Assembly: GCA_002412495.1 (NCBI GenBank) | Contig: DHVE01000110.1 | Span: 26,826-90,825 of the forward strand | From: Betaproteobacteria bacterium UBA5216 | Lineage (GTDB): Bacteria; Pseudomonadota; Gammaproteobacteria; Burkholderiales; SG8-41 | Length of the DNA: 64,000 nucleotides | Reading direction: 5' to 3' | Shown here: positions 18,040 to 26,619 of the stretch, piece by piece | Layout: every line of letters starts with the position of its first letter | Position numbering within the stretch: the stretch's first letter is position 1 | Made by a program: the position numbers and the translations under genes | The notes under the pieces: model-generated | The model's input: the letters and a program-made list of their open reading frames with translations, nothing else | Told to the model about the DNA's origin: nothing | Database searches by the model: none

Positions 18040-19440
18040 TTAATCGCTGTTGTCGTCGATCCCCAACTCCTGCACCTTGCGCGTGAGCGTATTGCGCCCG
18101 ATACCGAGCAGTAGCGCAGCCTCGATGCGCCGCCCGCCCGTCTGCGCCAGGGCTTTCAGGATCAGCGTTTTCTCGAACTGGTTCGTCAGCTCATCCATGA
18201 TGCGTGTTTCGCCGCGCGCCAGCCGGAGTTCCGCCTCGCGTTCGAGCGCGCTGATCCAGCTTTGATCGGGCACCACGGCATCCGCGGCGCGAATTTCCGG
18301 CGGCAAGTCTTCGATTTCGATTTGCGCGGCCGGCGCCATCACCGTCAGCCAATGGCACAGGTTCTCCAGTTGGCGCACATTGCCTGGAAAATCGAGCGAT
18401 GACAGATATTTGATGGCCGGCTCCGAGAATCGCTTGGCCTCGACGTTAAGGTCGGTCGCGCTCTTGCGCAGAAAATGCCGCGCCAGCAGCGGAATGTCTT
18501 CGCGCCGCTCACGCAAACTGGGCAGGCGAAGGCGGATCACATTCAGCCGGTGAAACAAATCTTCGCGGAACAAGCCTTGTTTCACGCGCGCCTCGAGATC
18601 CTGATGCGTGGCGGCGATCACGCGCACGTTGGCGCGTATCGGCTGATGGCCACCCACGCGGTAATAATGGCCGTCGGACAGAACGCGCAACAGACGCGTC
18701 TGCAACTCGGCCGGCATGTCGCCGATTTCATCCAGAAAGAGCGTGCCGCCCTCGGCTTGTTCGAAGCGTCCCCGACGCGTGGTTTGCGCGCCGGTGAACG
18801 CGCCGCGTTCGTGGCCGAAGAGTTCGGACTCGAGCAATTCCTTCGGAATCGCCGCCGTGTTGATGGCGATAAACGGCAATTTCGCCCGCGGACTGTGGCG
18901 ATGCAGGGCATTGGCGACGAGTTCCTTGCCGCTGCCGGATTCGCCGGTAATCATCACCGTGGCATTTGATTGCGCCAGGCGGCCGATGGCGCGAAACACG
19001 TTCTGCATCGCGGGCGCCTGCCCCAGAATCTCGGGCGCGGCCTCCTGCGGCTCCGCGGCGCTCTGCACGGCCTGATTGTCGTTCAGCGCGCGACGAATCA
19101 ATTCAACAGCGTGGTCGACGTCGAAGGGCTTGGGCAAATACTCATACGCGCCGCCCTGAAAAGCCGTAACGGCATTTTCCAGGTCGGAGTATGCCGTCAT
19201 GATGATCACCGGCAACGTGGGGTGCCGTTCGCGGACTTTTTGCAACAGAATCAGACCCGATTCGCCGGGCATGCGTATGTCGCTGACCACCACCTGTGGC
19301 GTTTCGGAGTCGAGCGCTTCCAGCGCTTCGCGAGCCGATGAAAACGCACGATACGCGATGCCTTCGCGCTCCAGCGCTTTCTCGAATACCCAGCGTATCG
19401 ACTTGTCGTCGTCGACAATCCATACCGGGTTTATAGACAT
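18040..19440 (-). CDS. ntrC: nitrogen regulation response regulator NtrC (NRI)
   Basis: Sigma-54-dependent activator that switches on glnA and other nitrogen genes when phosphorylated by NtrB. It has a receiver domain (about 1-120; phospho-Asp in VVVSDIRMPGESG), a AAA+ domain with Walker A GESGSGKE and the sigma-54 contact loop GAFTGA, and a C-terminal Fis-type helix-turn-helix (RRIEAALLLGIGRNTLTRKV). I start it at the ATG at 19440 (MSINPVWIVDDDKSIRWV), giving 466 residues as in other NtrC proteins; a longer reading to 19506 adds an unconserved tail. ntrB ends 147 bp upstream on the same strand. NtrC-type boxes lie upstream of glnA and of the DUF4124-ntrB-ntrC unit. Confidence 0.96.
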   Translation of the reverse strand: MSINPVWIVDDDKSIRWVFEKALEREGIAYRAFSSAREALEALDSETPQVVVSDIRMPGESGLILLQKVRERHPTLPVIIMTAYSDLENAVTAFQGGAYEYLPKPFDVDHAVELIRRALNDNQAVQSAAEPQEAAPEILGQAPAMQNVFRAIGRLAQSNATVMITGESGSGKELVANALHRHSPRAKLPFIAINTAAIPKELLESELFGHERGAFTGAQTTRRGRFEQAEGGTLFLDEIGDMPAELQTRLLRVLSDGHYYRVGGHQPIRANVRVIAATHQDLEARVKQGLFREDLFHRLNVIRLRLPSLRERREDIPLLARHFLRKSATDLNVEAKRFSEPAIKYLSSLDFPGNVRQLENLCHWLTVMAPAAQIEIEDLPPEIRAADAVVPDQSWISALEREAELRLARGETRIMDELTNQFEKTLILKALAQTGGRRIEAALLLGIGRNTLTRKVQELGIDDNSD

Positions 19441-19587
19441 GACAAACTTTCGCGGGTCGATGGCGGGGCGTCCGTCAAGTGACGGTTGGAACGGAGCGGA
19501 TAGCATGACTGGCTTCCTTCATAACAATGCAACGCGAGTGTCGCGTCAACAACAGTGCGGCCGGCGCGGCGCGCGCGGATGGGTTTA

Positions 19588-20685
19588 TTACGCATGGCCT
19601 TGAACGCCCGATTCCGGCGCCTCGGCTACCGGCAATAACACGGTAAAACAGGTTTTTCCCGGCGCGCTTTCGAAGGTGAGCGTGCCGTTGTGCTGACTGA
19701 CAAAGTTTTGCGCGATGGTCAGGCCCAGACCGCTGCCGTTGTCGCGCCCGGACACCAGCGGATAAAACACGCGCTCGCCGATTTCGGGCGGTATGCCGGG
19801 GCCGTTGTCGGTGATGCTCAATTCGATGGCGTGACGATAGCGTTTGCGAGCCAGCGTCACCTGCCGCGCGGCGCGCGTCTTTAACGTAATCGTGCCGTCT
19901 GGAGTATTCGATTCCGTCAACGCCTGAGCGGCGTTGCGCGCCACGTTCAACGTCGCCTGAATCAATTGTTCGTTATCGCCATAGATTTGCGGCAGGCTCA
20001 CGTCGTAGTCACGCTTGATGGTGATTTTTTTATGGAATTCGGCAAGCAGCACGCTGCGTACGCGCTCAAGCACCTCATGCACATTCAGATGCGCCGGACG
20101 CGGACTGCGGTGCGGCGAGAGCAACCGGCTCATCAACGCCTGCAAGCGGTCGGCCTCCTTCATGATGACCTGGGTGTACTCGTGCAGCGCCGGGTTTTCG
20201 AGTTCACGATCCAATAGTTGCGCCGCGCCGCGGATGCCGCCCAGCGGATTCTTGATTTCATGCGCGAGATTGCGCATCAGTTCGCGATTGGCGACGCTTT
20301 GATCGAGCACGCGCTCTTCACGCGCGATGCGTAATTGCTGCTCGATCTGGCGGAACTCGACGATGCACCCTTCCAGATCAAACGCGCTGCCCGGCTCGAT
20401 CGGCGTAACGGTGCAGGCAAGATGCAGACGCGGCCGCCCGGTCACAGCGATGGCCAAGTCGTGTTCGGAAAAGCTGCAGTTGTTCTTGCGGGCGTATCGC
20501 AGCGCGCTGGCGAGCAAGTCGTGATCGGCGAAAACGTCGGCGATACCGTGCCCCACCACGTGCGGGCTGGATAGTTCCAACAGATTTTCAGCAGCGGGAT
20601 TCATATGGCGTAGCACATCCGAGTCATCCACGAGGATCACTGCGGTTGCCAATAAATCCAGTCCTGAGAGTGCCGCAGCGGTCAT
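19588..20685 (-). CDS. ntrB: nitrogen regulation sensor histidine kinase NtrB (NRII)
   Basis: Cytoplasmic histidine kinase/phosphatase that controls NtrC in response to PII. No membrane segment is seen. An N-terminal PAS domain (about 10-120; VDDSDVLRHMNPAAENLLELS) is followed by the H-box NLAHEIKNPLGGIRGAAQLL, an N-box (ATLNVARNAAQALTE), the G1 motif ITDNGPGIPPEI and the G2 motif GSGLGLTIAQNFVSQHNGTL. The length of 365 residues fits the family. It is transcribed toward ntrC, and the DUF4124 gene lies 103 bp upstream on the same strand. Confidence 0.95.
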   Translation of the reverse strand: MTAAALSGLDLLATAVILVDDSDVLRHMNPAAENLLELSSPHVVGHGIADVFADHDLLASALRYARKNNCSFSEHDLAIAVTGRPRLHLACTVTPIEPGSAFDLEGCIVEFRQIEQQLRIAREERVLDQSVANRELMRNLAHEIKNPLGGIRGAAQLLDRELENPALHEYTQVIMKEADRLQALMSRLLSPHRSPRPAHLNVHEVLERVRSVLLAEFHKKITIKRDYDVSLPQIYGDNEQLIQATLNVARNAAQALTESNTPDGTITLKTRAARQVTLARKRYRHAIELSITDNGPGIPPEIGERVFYPLVSGRDNGSGLGLTIAQNFVSQHNGTLTFESAPGKTCFTVLLPVAEAPESGVQGHA

Positions 20686-20788
20686 GGTTTCATCCTGACT
20701 ACAGGATGAGCAAGAAGCAGGCCAGTTAGAACCGGCGAGGGACGGTGCGGTGGAGACCCGGCGCGTGCGCGGCGCCTAGGAGACTGAA

Positions 20789-21265
20789 TCAGCGAATATT
20801 GGCCAACTCTTTTTTGAGATTGGCAATATTGTCTTCGTGGAGTTTGACTTTCTTTTGAAACGGCTCGATGCGGTCGAGCATGCGCTGCGCATTGCGTTCG
20901 CTGCCCAGACGCGTGTTTTCCTGCTCGGCGAGTTCTTTCTTGGCCACTTGCAGGTTTTTTTCCTCGTTGATCAACTCGGTTTCGAGAATTTTCTTGCGGT
21001 CGTTGTCGCGCTGTTGCTGCACTTGGGGATCGACTTTGGGAAAGCCGCCGGGCGTCGGGCTCGCGCCCTTGCCTGCGGGCGGGGGAGCGGACACGATGTT
21101 GGGCGTGATCGTCAGTTGTTTGCAACCCTTCGCATCGGATTTGATATTGGTAAAGCGCTTGCCGCCGCCGGGCTCGTCGCACTCCCACATATCCGCACGC
21201 AGCGACCCCGCCGCTATCCCCAGGCACATCCCCAAACCCGCCACCACAAAACGCATTGCTGACAT
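20789..21265 (-). CDS. exported DUF4124 protein with long coiled-coil, between glnA and ntrB
   Basis: A 158-residue protein of unknown function. A signal peptide (FVVAGLGMCLGIAAGSLRAD) is followed by a DUF4124-type segment (MWECDEPGGGKRFTNIK) with two Cys residues, a Pro/Gly-rich linker and a long charged helix (about 95-158) with heptad-like repeats (VAKKELAEQENTRLGSE, LHEDNIANLKKELANI) that should form a coiled coil. I chose the ATG at 21265 because GAGGT lies about six bases upstream. Its place between glnA and ntrBC is conserved in some betaproteobacteria as far as I recall, but its role is unknown; it may simply share the NtrC-controlled promoter. Confidence 0.85.
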   Translation of the reverse strand: MSAMRFVVAGLGMCLGIAAGSLRADMWECDEPGGGKRFTNIKSDAKGCKQLTITPNIVSAPPPAGKGASPTPGGFPKVDPQVQQQRDNDRKKILETELINEEKNLQVAKKELAEQENTRLGSERNAQRMLDRIEPFQKKVKLHEDNIANLKKELANIR

Positions 21266-21378
21266 CGGATACCTCATTGAATCGCAGATAGTGCGAATAA
21301 CGCCGCATACTGTAGGTGGTTGACCGCACGACATCAAGGTAATTACGTAAGTATTTGTTTAAAATGAATAAAATAGTT

Positions 21379-21395
21379 AGCACCATTTTGGTGCA
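21379..21395. promoter_or_regulatory. NtrC-binding site over the start of the DUF4124-ntrBC unit
   Basis: AGCACCATTTTGGTGCA matches the enteric NtrC consensus TGCACYAWWWTGGTGCA at 16 of 17 positions and is a near-perfect dyad. It covers roughly +1 to +17 relative to the TATAAT box at 21402-21407 on the minus strand. This is the arrangement by which NtrC represses its own promoter (glnLp) in enteric bacteria. Binding itself is inferred. Confidence 0.82.
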
Positions 21396-21401
21396 TCACG
21401 C

Positions 21402-21407
21402 ATTATA
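21402..21407 (-). promoter_or_regulatory. candidate sigma-70 -10 box for DUF4124-ntrB-ntrC
   Basis: Minus-strand TATAAT, an exact -10 match, lies about 137 bp before the DUF4124 start and immediately upstream of the NtrC box. The -35 region at the expected distance (minus-strand AACGAA at 21430-21425) is poor, so the promoter may need an activator or be weak. Confidence 0.55.
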
Positions 21408-21437
21408 GCCGCAAAATACACCCCTTCGTTTGGCACG

Positions 21438-21465
21438 AAAAAAAAGCGGGCCGTAGCCCGCTTTT
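21438..21465 (-). terminator. intrinsic terminator of glnA
   Basis: On the minus strand, AAAAGCGGGC pairs with GCCCGCTTTT across a TACG loop, and the T run extends to eight bases. It lies 45 bp after the glnA stop. The hairpin plus T tract is a textbook intrinsic terminator and separates glnA from the ntrBC unit. Confidence 0.9.
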
Positions 21466-21509
21466 CTTACTGGCCGCACATGCCGCGCGGCTGGATAACC
21501 AAGACTCGA

Positions 21510-22922
21510 TTACAGGCTGTAATAGAGCTGGAATTCCAGCGGATGCGTGGTCATGCGGAAGGCAGTGACTTCTTCCATCTTCAAATCGATATAGGCATCG
21601 ATCATATCGTTGGAGAACACGCCGCCGCGGGTGAGGAACTCGCGATCCTTGTCCAGATGCTCCAGCGCCATGTCCAGCGACGAGCATACGTTCGGCACTT
21701 TCTTGGCTTCTTCCGGCGGCAAGTCATACAAGTTCTTGTCGATCGGATCGCCGGGGTGAATCTTGTTCTGCACACCGTCAAGGCCGGCCATCATCATCGC
21801 GGTGAAGGCGAGGTACGGGTTCGCCGTCGGATCCGGGAAGCGCACTTCAATGCGGCGCGCTTTCGGGCTTTGCACGAACGGAATACGAATCGACGCCGAA
21901 CGGTTACGCGCGGAGTAGGCCAGGTTGATCGGCGCCTCGAAGCCGGGCACCAGACGCTTGTAGGAATTGGTGCCGGGATTGGTAATCGCGTTCAGCGCCT
22001 TGGCGTGCTTGATGATGCCGCCGATGTAATAGAGCGCGAACTCCGACAGGCCGGCATAGCCATTACCGCTGAACAGGTTTTGACCGCCTTTCCAGATGGA
22101 TTGATGCACGTGCATGCCGGAACCGTTGTCACCGACGACGGGCTTGGGCATGAAGGTCGCTGTTTTGCCATAGGAATGCGCGACGTTGTGCACGGTGTAT
22201 TTGAGAATCTGATTCCAGTCGGCACGTTTCACCAGGCTGCTGAACATCGTGCCGATTTCGCATTGGCCGGGAGCCGCGACTTCGTGGTGATGTACTTCTA
22301 CCGGCACACCCTGCTCTTCGAGTGCGAGACACATGGCCGAGCGGATGTCTTGCAGCGAATCCACCGGCGGTACGGGGAAGTAGCCGCCTTTGATCGGCGG
22401 ACGATGGCCCATGTTGCCACCTTCGTATTCCTTACCCGACGACCACGGCGCTTCGCTGGATTCGATTTTCACGGCGGCGCCGGACATGTCGACATTCCAC
22501 GTCACCGAATCAAATATGAAAAATTCCGGTTCCGGACCGAAGTAGGCGGTGTCGCCCAGCCCGCTTGATTTCAGATACGCTTCGCCACGCTTGGCCAGCG
22601 AACGCGGATCACGATCATAACCTTTGCCATCCGACGGCTCGATCACGTCACAGGTAAGGATCAGCGTAGGCTCATCGGTAAACGGATCCATGCGCTGCGA
22701 ATCGGGATCGGGCATCAGCAGCATGTCGGAGGCTTGTATGCCCTTCCAACCCGCGATGGACGAACCATCGAACGCGTGGCCATCGGTAAATTTATCCGCA
22801 CCGAACATTTTATGCGGCACGGAAACATGTTGCTCCTTGCCGCGGGTATCGGTAAAACGCAGGTCGACAAACTTGACCTCGTTGTCTTTGATGATCTTCA
22901 ATACATCTGCGGCGTTAGCCAT
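21510..22922 (-). CDS. glnA: glutamine synthetase type I
   Basis: ATP-dependent synthesis of glutamine from glutamate and ammonium. The 470-residue protein is a GSI-beta type: [20 protein letters not shown] start, [12 protein letters not shown], active-site [37 protein letters not shown] and the adenylylation site [19 protein letters not shown] with its Tyr, so activity is probably controlled by GlnE adenylylation. Upstream are a sigma-54-type promoter and two NtrC sites; downstream is a strong intrinsic terminator. The sensor-regulator pair ntrBC follows on the same strand. Confidence 0.98.
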   Translation of the reverse strand: MANAADVLKIIKDNEVKFVDLRFTDTRGKEQHVSVPHKMFGADKFTDGHAFDGSSIAGWKGIQASDMLLMPDPDSQRMDPFTDEPTLILTCDVIEPSDGKGYDRDPRSLAKRGEAYLKSSGLGDTAYFGPEPEFFIFDSVTWNVDMSGAAVKIESSEAPWSSGKEYEGGNMGHRPPIKGGYFPVPPVDSLQDIRSAMCLALEEQGVPVEVHHHEVAAPGQCEIGTMFSSLVKRADWNQILKYTVHNVAHSYGKTATFMPKPVVGDNGSGMHVHQSIWKGGQNLFSGNGYAGLSEFALYYIGGIIKHAKALNAITNPGTNSYKRLVPGFEAPINLAYSARNRSASIRIPFVQSPKARRIEVRFPDPTANPYLAFTAMMMAGLDGVQNKIHPGDPIDKNLYDLPPEEAKKVPNVCSSLDMALEHLDKDREFLTRGGVFSNDMIDAYIDLKMEEVTAFRMTTHPLEFQLYYSL

Positions 22923-22987
22923 TTTGGTCCTCTCCTGACGGGTATAAATGAATACAACAATGCGAAACCGGAATCGTGAATAAACTC

Positions 22988-23004
22988 AGCATGAAGCATG
23001 CCAA
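22988..23004 (-). promoter_or_regulatory. sigma-54-type (-24/-12) promoter of glnA
   Basis: The minus strand reads TTGGCATGCTTCATGCT: the invariant GG and GC are separated by exactly ten bases, with TGGCAT for the -24 element and ATGCT for the -12 element (consensus TGGCAC-N5-TTGCW). The start point would be near 22977, leaving a leader of about 55 bases. NtrC-type sites lie about 97 and 128 bases further upstream. Confidence 0.72.
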
Positions 23005-23065
23005 GCATGCCGCGCGGGATTGGCATTGTGCCACAAGGTAATTTTCTACCAAACCAAATCCTCAG

Positions 23066-23082
23066 TGCACCATTATTGCCCA
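23066..23082. promoter_or_regulatory. NtrC-type site, glnA-proximal (one good half)
   Basis: TGCACCATTATTGCCCA: the left half TGCACCA is perfect, the right half is degenerate. Its centre is about 31 bp (three helical turns) from the stronger site at 23097-23113 and about 97 bp upstream of the predicted start point. Tandem NtrC sites about three turns apart are typical of glnA enhancers. Confidence 0.6.
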
Positions 23083-23096
23083 AAACACTCCAGAGT

Positions 23097-23113
23097 CGCA
23101 CCGTTTTGGTGCA
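23097..23113. promoter_or_regulatory. NtrC-type site, glnA-distal (strong)
   Basis: CGCACCGTTTTGGTGCA carries the dyad GCACC-N5-GGTGC and agrees with TGCACYAWWWTGGTGCA at most positions. It lies about 128 bp upstream of the predicted sigma-54 start point, in the range of the enhancers at enteric glnAp2. Confidence 0.78.
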
Positions 23114-23301
23114 TATCATGTATTCATTGCAGATTACTTATCTATAGAATCCTGTTATGCGCACACATTGAGGGACATTTGGCACACAACACAATAAAAA
23201 CAATCACTTAGAAAATATGTGGGCGCCTGCTTACGAATTGCGTTAGCCGTTCTCGCAGCTACATCCTTTACACTCTTCCTTTTCTACTGGCAGGCTCATC
23301 T

Positions 23302-23751
23302 ATGAATACCGACGAGATTCTAAATACCGCCCAACTTCGCGGCAAACAACTGGGCCTGCCCTACGCGGGCGCCCTAACGCCCAAAGAGGCTTACGAACTC
23401 ATGCAACATCACGCCAAAGCCAAGCTCGTGGACGTGCGCACGCGGGCCGAATGGGATTGGGTTGGGCGCGTTCCCAATGCGATTGAAGTCGAGATCATGA
23501 GCTATCCAGGCAATCGCCCGAACGATGCATTCATCGCGGAACTCGAAAAGAAAGTGCCCAAAGACGCCCTCGTCATGTTTCTGTGCCGCAGCGGCGGCCG
23601 CTCGCACAACGCCGCCGGTTATGCGACGCAAGCGGGCTTTACGCAGAGCTATAACGTGCTCGAAGGCTTTGAAGGTGATCGTGACGACAACGGTCAGCGT
23701 AACAAGCTTGGTGGATGGCGCGCGGCCGGCCTCCCGTGGGTTCAAGGCTAA
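23302..23751 (+). CDS. single-domain rhodanese-like protein
   Basis: A 149-residue cytoplasmic sulfurtransferase-like protein. The rhodanese fold is seen in KLVDVRTRAEWDWVGRVPNA, and the active-site loop CRSGGRS starts at Cys95 in VMFLCRSGGRSHNAAGYATQ. The loop of seven residues fits a sulfur rather than a phosphate/arsenate substrate. The C-terminal GFEGDRDDNGQRNKLGGWRA is common in this subfamily. The natural acceptor is unknown. A PfpI-like gene follows 42 bp later on the same strand. Confidence 0.9.
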   Translation: MNTDEILNTAQLRGKQLGLPYAGALTPKEAYELMQHHAKAKLVDVRTRAEWDWVGRVPNAIEVEIMSYPGNRPNDAFIAELEKKVPKDALVMFLCRSGGRSHNAAGYATQAGFTQSYNVLEGFEGDRDDNGQRNKLGGWRAAGLPWVQG

Positions 23752-23793
23752 TCGCAAGGTTAATTCCACGCGGCGATTACGAGGATACCTTCC

Positions 23794-24360
23794 ATGAAAG
23801 CGGCAATGGTTGTTTTCGATAACATGACCACACTCGATTTCATAGGCTTTTACGACGCAATTACGCGCCTGAAAACCATGAAAATCCGGGAAGACTTTTC
23901 ATGGAATATCTGCGCATGCAGCCGCCAGGTAAGCGATGATCGCGGCTTGAAGATCAGTGCCGACACGGTGGGTGAACCGCTTGCGGGCTACGATTTACTT
24001 TTTATTCCCGGCGGATTCGGCACTCGGCCGCTGCAACATGACCGGGTATTCGTGGACTGGATCGGCACCGCCCAAGATGCAACCCTCAAGACTTCGGTTT
24101 GCACTGGGGCCCTGCTACTCGGCGCAGCGGGATTTCTAAAAGGCAAACGCGCGACCACGCACCCCAGCGCCTACCAGGAGCTGGCGCCGTACTGCGCCGC
24201 CGTCTTGCAGCAGCGCATCGTCGATGAAGGGAATATAGTCACCGGGGGCGGCGTGAGCACCTCCATCGATCTCGGCTTGCATCTGATTGAACGGCTGGCC
24301 GGCGCGGACGCGCGCGCACGGATCGCCAAGCAGATGGATTATCCGTATCAGCATCGCTAA
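23794..24360 (+). CDS. DJ-1/PfpI family protein
   Basis: A 188-residue class I glutamine-amidotransferase-like protein. The nucleophile elbow is SVCTGALLLGAAGFLKG with Cys103, followed by ATTHPSAYQEL that supplies a His, and LLFIPGGFGTRPL provides the upstream Glu/Gly region typical of the family. Similar proteins include isonitrile hydratases (InhA) and ThiJ-like proteins; activity cannot be chosen from sequence alone. It shares its strand and probably its transcript with the rhodanese gene. It is convergent with the MFS transporter gene. Confidence 0.88.
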   Translation: MKAAMVVFDNMTTLDFIGFYDAITRLKTMKIREDFSWNICACSRQVSDDRGLKISADTVGEPLAGYDLLFIPGGFGTRPLQHDRVFVDWIGTAQDATLKTSVCTGALLLGAAGFLKGKRATTHPSAYQELAPYCAAVLQQRIVDEGNIVTGGGVSTSIDLGLHLIERLAGADARARIAKQMDYPYQHR

Positions 24361-24455
24361 CTGGAATTCTCGTCTCTGACGCGGGCGGAAACCGAAGATA
24401 TTGCGCGCAAGGGGCGAAGGGATCGGGAACGGAAGCCACCTTGGCGACCAGCCGT

Positions 24456-25667
24456 CTAGCCAATATAGTGCGTGTCCGTCGTATCGAGTTTGTCCGATTG
24501 CGGAATCGCCATCGCTATCAGCATCGCGGTGCCGATCGCGCCCGCCGCTGACACGAGTATCCAGGCCGGTGCCATGGTTTCGGCCAGCGCGCCACCAAGC
24601 GCGAGACCCCCGCTAATTCCGCCGAGCAGGCAGGTGCCGCCCCAGGTAAAACATTCCGCCAGTTTTCCCGGCGGCGCGAGACGGGATAACAACAACGATT
24701 GCGTGGCGATCACGCTCGCCATCGGCGCGCCGGCGACAAAGTTCACCAGCATGAACAAATACACGTTGTTCACCGGGGCGACCAGCAACGATCCCGTTGC
24801 CATCAACCCCAGTGCTAGCAGGAACTGTTTGCGTAACGGCGACTTCCAGTGCCTAGAACCATAGGCGAATGCGCCCAGCGCGCTGCCGAGGCTCGCCAGC
24901 GCGAGCGCGATACCGGCAATGGCGGGCATGCCGCGCTGCGTGGCGTACGCCGTGACGCCGATCTCGAACAGTCCGAACGCCACTGAATAACCCATCGTCG
25001 CCACGAACAAGACCACCAGCCCAGGCTCGGCAAACACGCCCCAGCGGTTGCCGGTGCCGCGCGGGCGGATTTCCCAATCGCGTATCGCGGGCGTGCGCGC
25101 AAACCACAGGGTACCCGCACCCGCCGTCAGCGCGGCGAGCAGCACTGCGCCCTCGGGAATGCCCGCCGCAAGAAATAGCGCCACCAGCGCGGGGCCAATC
25201 ACAAACACTGATTCCACCAGCACCGAATCCACCGAATAAGCGGTTTGCAGCAGCGCCGCGTCAGTCAACACGCGGGGATACAGCGTGCGCATGCAGATGG
25301 TGACCGGCGGCAGCGCGGCGCCGGCCACATAGGCACACAAGGCGATGGCGAGCGCGTGCGCCCGCAGCATGACCAGCCCCACCAACGCGGCCAGCATCAC
25401 CGGATAAACCAAGGCACACACCCGCAATACCGGCAGCGGCCCCGCGCGATCAATAATGCGCCCCACCATGGGCGCGACACTCGCCAGCCCCGCCACATAG
25501 AGCGCACTCGCGAGACCCGCAGTGACGAACGATCCGGACTTGTTTTGCACCAGCAGCAGTATCGCAAAACCGGCGATGCCGATGGGTAGCCGGCCGGGTA
25601 TCGACGCCACCATGGTGGCGCGTATCGCGGGCACGCGAAACAGCGCGCGATAGCGGTCCAGTAGCAT
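24456..25667 (-). CDS. major facilitator superfamily transporter
   Basis: A 403-residue inner-membrane protein with about twelve hydrophobic segments and the MFS 6+6 layout. APMVGRIIDRAGPLPVLRV (about residues 64-82) is the loop 2-3 signature with its Asp-Arg. YGSRHWKSPLRKQFLLALGL marks the second-half equivalent. It looks like a drug/sugar efflux-type MFS, but the substrate is unknown. The start at 25667 lies 16 bp from the uppP stop, which is upstream on the same strand, so the two may be co-transcribed. Confidence 0.88.
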   Translation of the reverse strand: MLLDRYRALFRVPAIRATMVASIPGRLPIGIAGFAILLLVQNKSGSFVTAGLASALYVAGLASVAPMVGRIIDRAGPLPVLRVCALVYPVMLAALVGLVMLRAHALAIALCAYVAGAALPPVTICMRTLYPRVLTDAALLQTAYSVDSVLVESVFVIGPALVALFLAAGIPEGAVLLAALTAGAGTLWFARTPAIRDWEIRPRGTGNRWGVFAEPGLVVLFVATMGYSVAFGLFEIGVTAYATQRGMPAIAGIALALASLGSALGAFAYGSRHWKSPLRKQFLLALGLMATGSLLVAPVNNVYLFMLVNFVAGAPMASVIATQSLLLSRLAPPGKLAECFTWGGTCLLGGISGGLALGGALAETMAPAWILVSAAGAIGTAMLIAMAIPQSDKLDTTDTHYIG

Positions 25668-25683
25668 GTTGTTTAAGAACTTC

Positions 25684-26520
25684 TTACGAGGGCCACTGAA
25701 TCACGCCCCAATGGCTGGTGGCGAGTATCACCAGACCAAACGCGATGCGGTACCACGCGAACACCGTGAAATCATGTGTCGCGATGTAGCGCAGCAACCA
25801 GCGCACGCAGATAAACGCCGAGACAAACGCAGTCAACGAACCCACCGCGAAAAACCCGATATCGTCGGCGCTCAGTAATGCGCGATGCTTGATCAGGCTG
25901 TATCCGCCCGCGGCCATTAACGTAGGCACCGCCAGGAAAAACGAGAATTCAGTCGCCACCTTGCGCGACAGGCCGAACAGCATGCCGCCGATAATGGTGG
26001 CGCCGGAACGCGAGGTGCCGGGAATCAACGCGAAGGTTTGCGCAATGCCCACCTTGAGCGCGTCCTGCCAGGTCATGTCATCCACGTTGACCACACGATC
26101 CACGCGCGCGAACTGCCCGGCGCCGGGTTTGCGTTCAACCCACAAGATAATCATGCCGCCAATAATGAAGGCGAGTGCCACCGGCACCGCGAAAAACAAA
26201 TAGCTCTTGATCAGCGAGTTAAACAGCAGGCCCATCACGCCGGCGGGAATGAACGCAATAAGCAGATTGCGAATAAAGCGTTGCGCCAGCGGATCGCCGA
26301 ACGCGCCCTGCGCCATGCGGAAAAAGCGCTGTCGGTATTCCCAGACGATGGCCAGCATCGCGCCAGTTTGAATGACAATCTCGAATACCTTGGCTTTTTC
26401 ACTGTGGTAGCCGAGCAAGTCGCCGGCGACTATTAAGTGCCCGGTACTGGAAATCGGCAGAAACTCGGTGAGGCCTTCAACGATGCCGAGGATGACCGCG
26501 ATAAGATAGGATTCAGACAT
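25684..26520 (-). CDS. uppP: undecaprenyl-diphosphatase UppP (BacA)
   Basis: Inner-membrane phosphatase that recycles the C55 lipid carrier used for peptidoglycan and O-antigen synthesis. Both catalytic motifs are present: [20 protein letters not shown] near the N-terminus and [17 protein letters not shown] in the middle. The ATG at 26520 gives [20 protein letters not shown] and 278 residues, the normal size; an upstream ATG would add ten unconserved residues. About eight membrane segments are visible. The protein serves the same carrier as the polysaccharide locus further right, but it is not physically linked to it. Confidence 0.95.
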   Translation of the reverse strand: MSESYLIAVILGIVEGLTEFLPISSTGHLIVAGDLLGYHSEKAKVFEIVIQTGAMLAIVWEYRQRFFRMAQGAFGDPLAQRFIRNLLIAFIPAGVMGLLFNSLIKSYLFFAVPVALAFIIGGMIILWVERKPGAGQFARVDRVVNVDDMTWQDALKVGIAQTFALIPGTSRSGATIIGGMLFGLSRKVATEFSFFLAVPTLMAAGGYSLIKHRALLSADDIGFFAVGSLTAFVSAFICVRWLLRYIATHDFTVFAWYRIAFGLVILATSHWGVIQWPS

Positions 26521-26551
26521 GCGAAATGGGAATTTCCCGCATGGTACCACA

Positions 26552-26577
26552 GGGATTTCGCCGCCCAGGGAAATCCC
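26552..26577. repeat. 8-bp perfect inverted repeat between uppP and a small exported-protein gene
   Basis: GGGATTTC (26552-26559) is complementary to GAAATCCC (26570-26577), with a 10-base loop. It could be a factor-independent terminator for the minus-strand gene ending at 26620, but there is no T run; a protein-binding dyad is an alternative. Confidence 0.4.
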
Positions 26578-26619
26578 GGCGGCACTTTACCATCGGCGAA
26601 GCACCGATAGTCAGTAGGT

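Larger units (their letters stand above)
22923..23301. other. 379-bp divergent regulatory region between glnA and the rhodanese gene
   Basis: No gene is seen here. The glnA-proximal part holds a sigma-54-type promoter (22988-23004) and two NtrC-type sites (23066-23082 and 23097-23113). The rest is AT-rich. A possible sigma-70 promoter for the rhodanese gene is TTGCGT (23238-23243), 16 bases, then TACATC (23260-23265). A second TTGGCACA on the plus strand near 23178 lacks a matching -12 GC. Confidence 0.7.

Noticed and set aside
21480..22568. A 362-codon open frame on the plus strand
   Set aside because: Antisense to glnA, which is certain; the antisense product is a composition artefact.
23018..23033. 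TGGCACAATGCC on the minus strand as the glnA sigma-54 promoter
   Set aside because: It has a perfect -24 half, but the position for the -12 GC reads AT; the site at 22988-23004 keeps GG-N10-GC and fits better.
23173..23192. TTTGGCACACAACACAATAA as a plus-strand sigma-54 promoter for the rhodanese gene
   Set aside because: The -12 GC is missing at the required distance.
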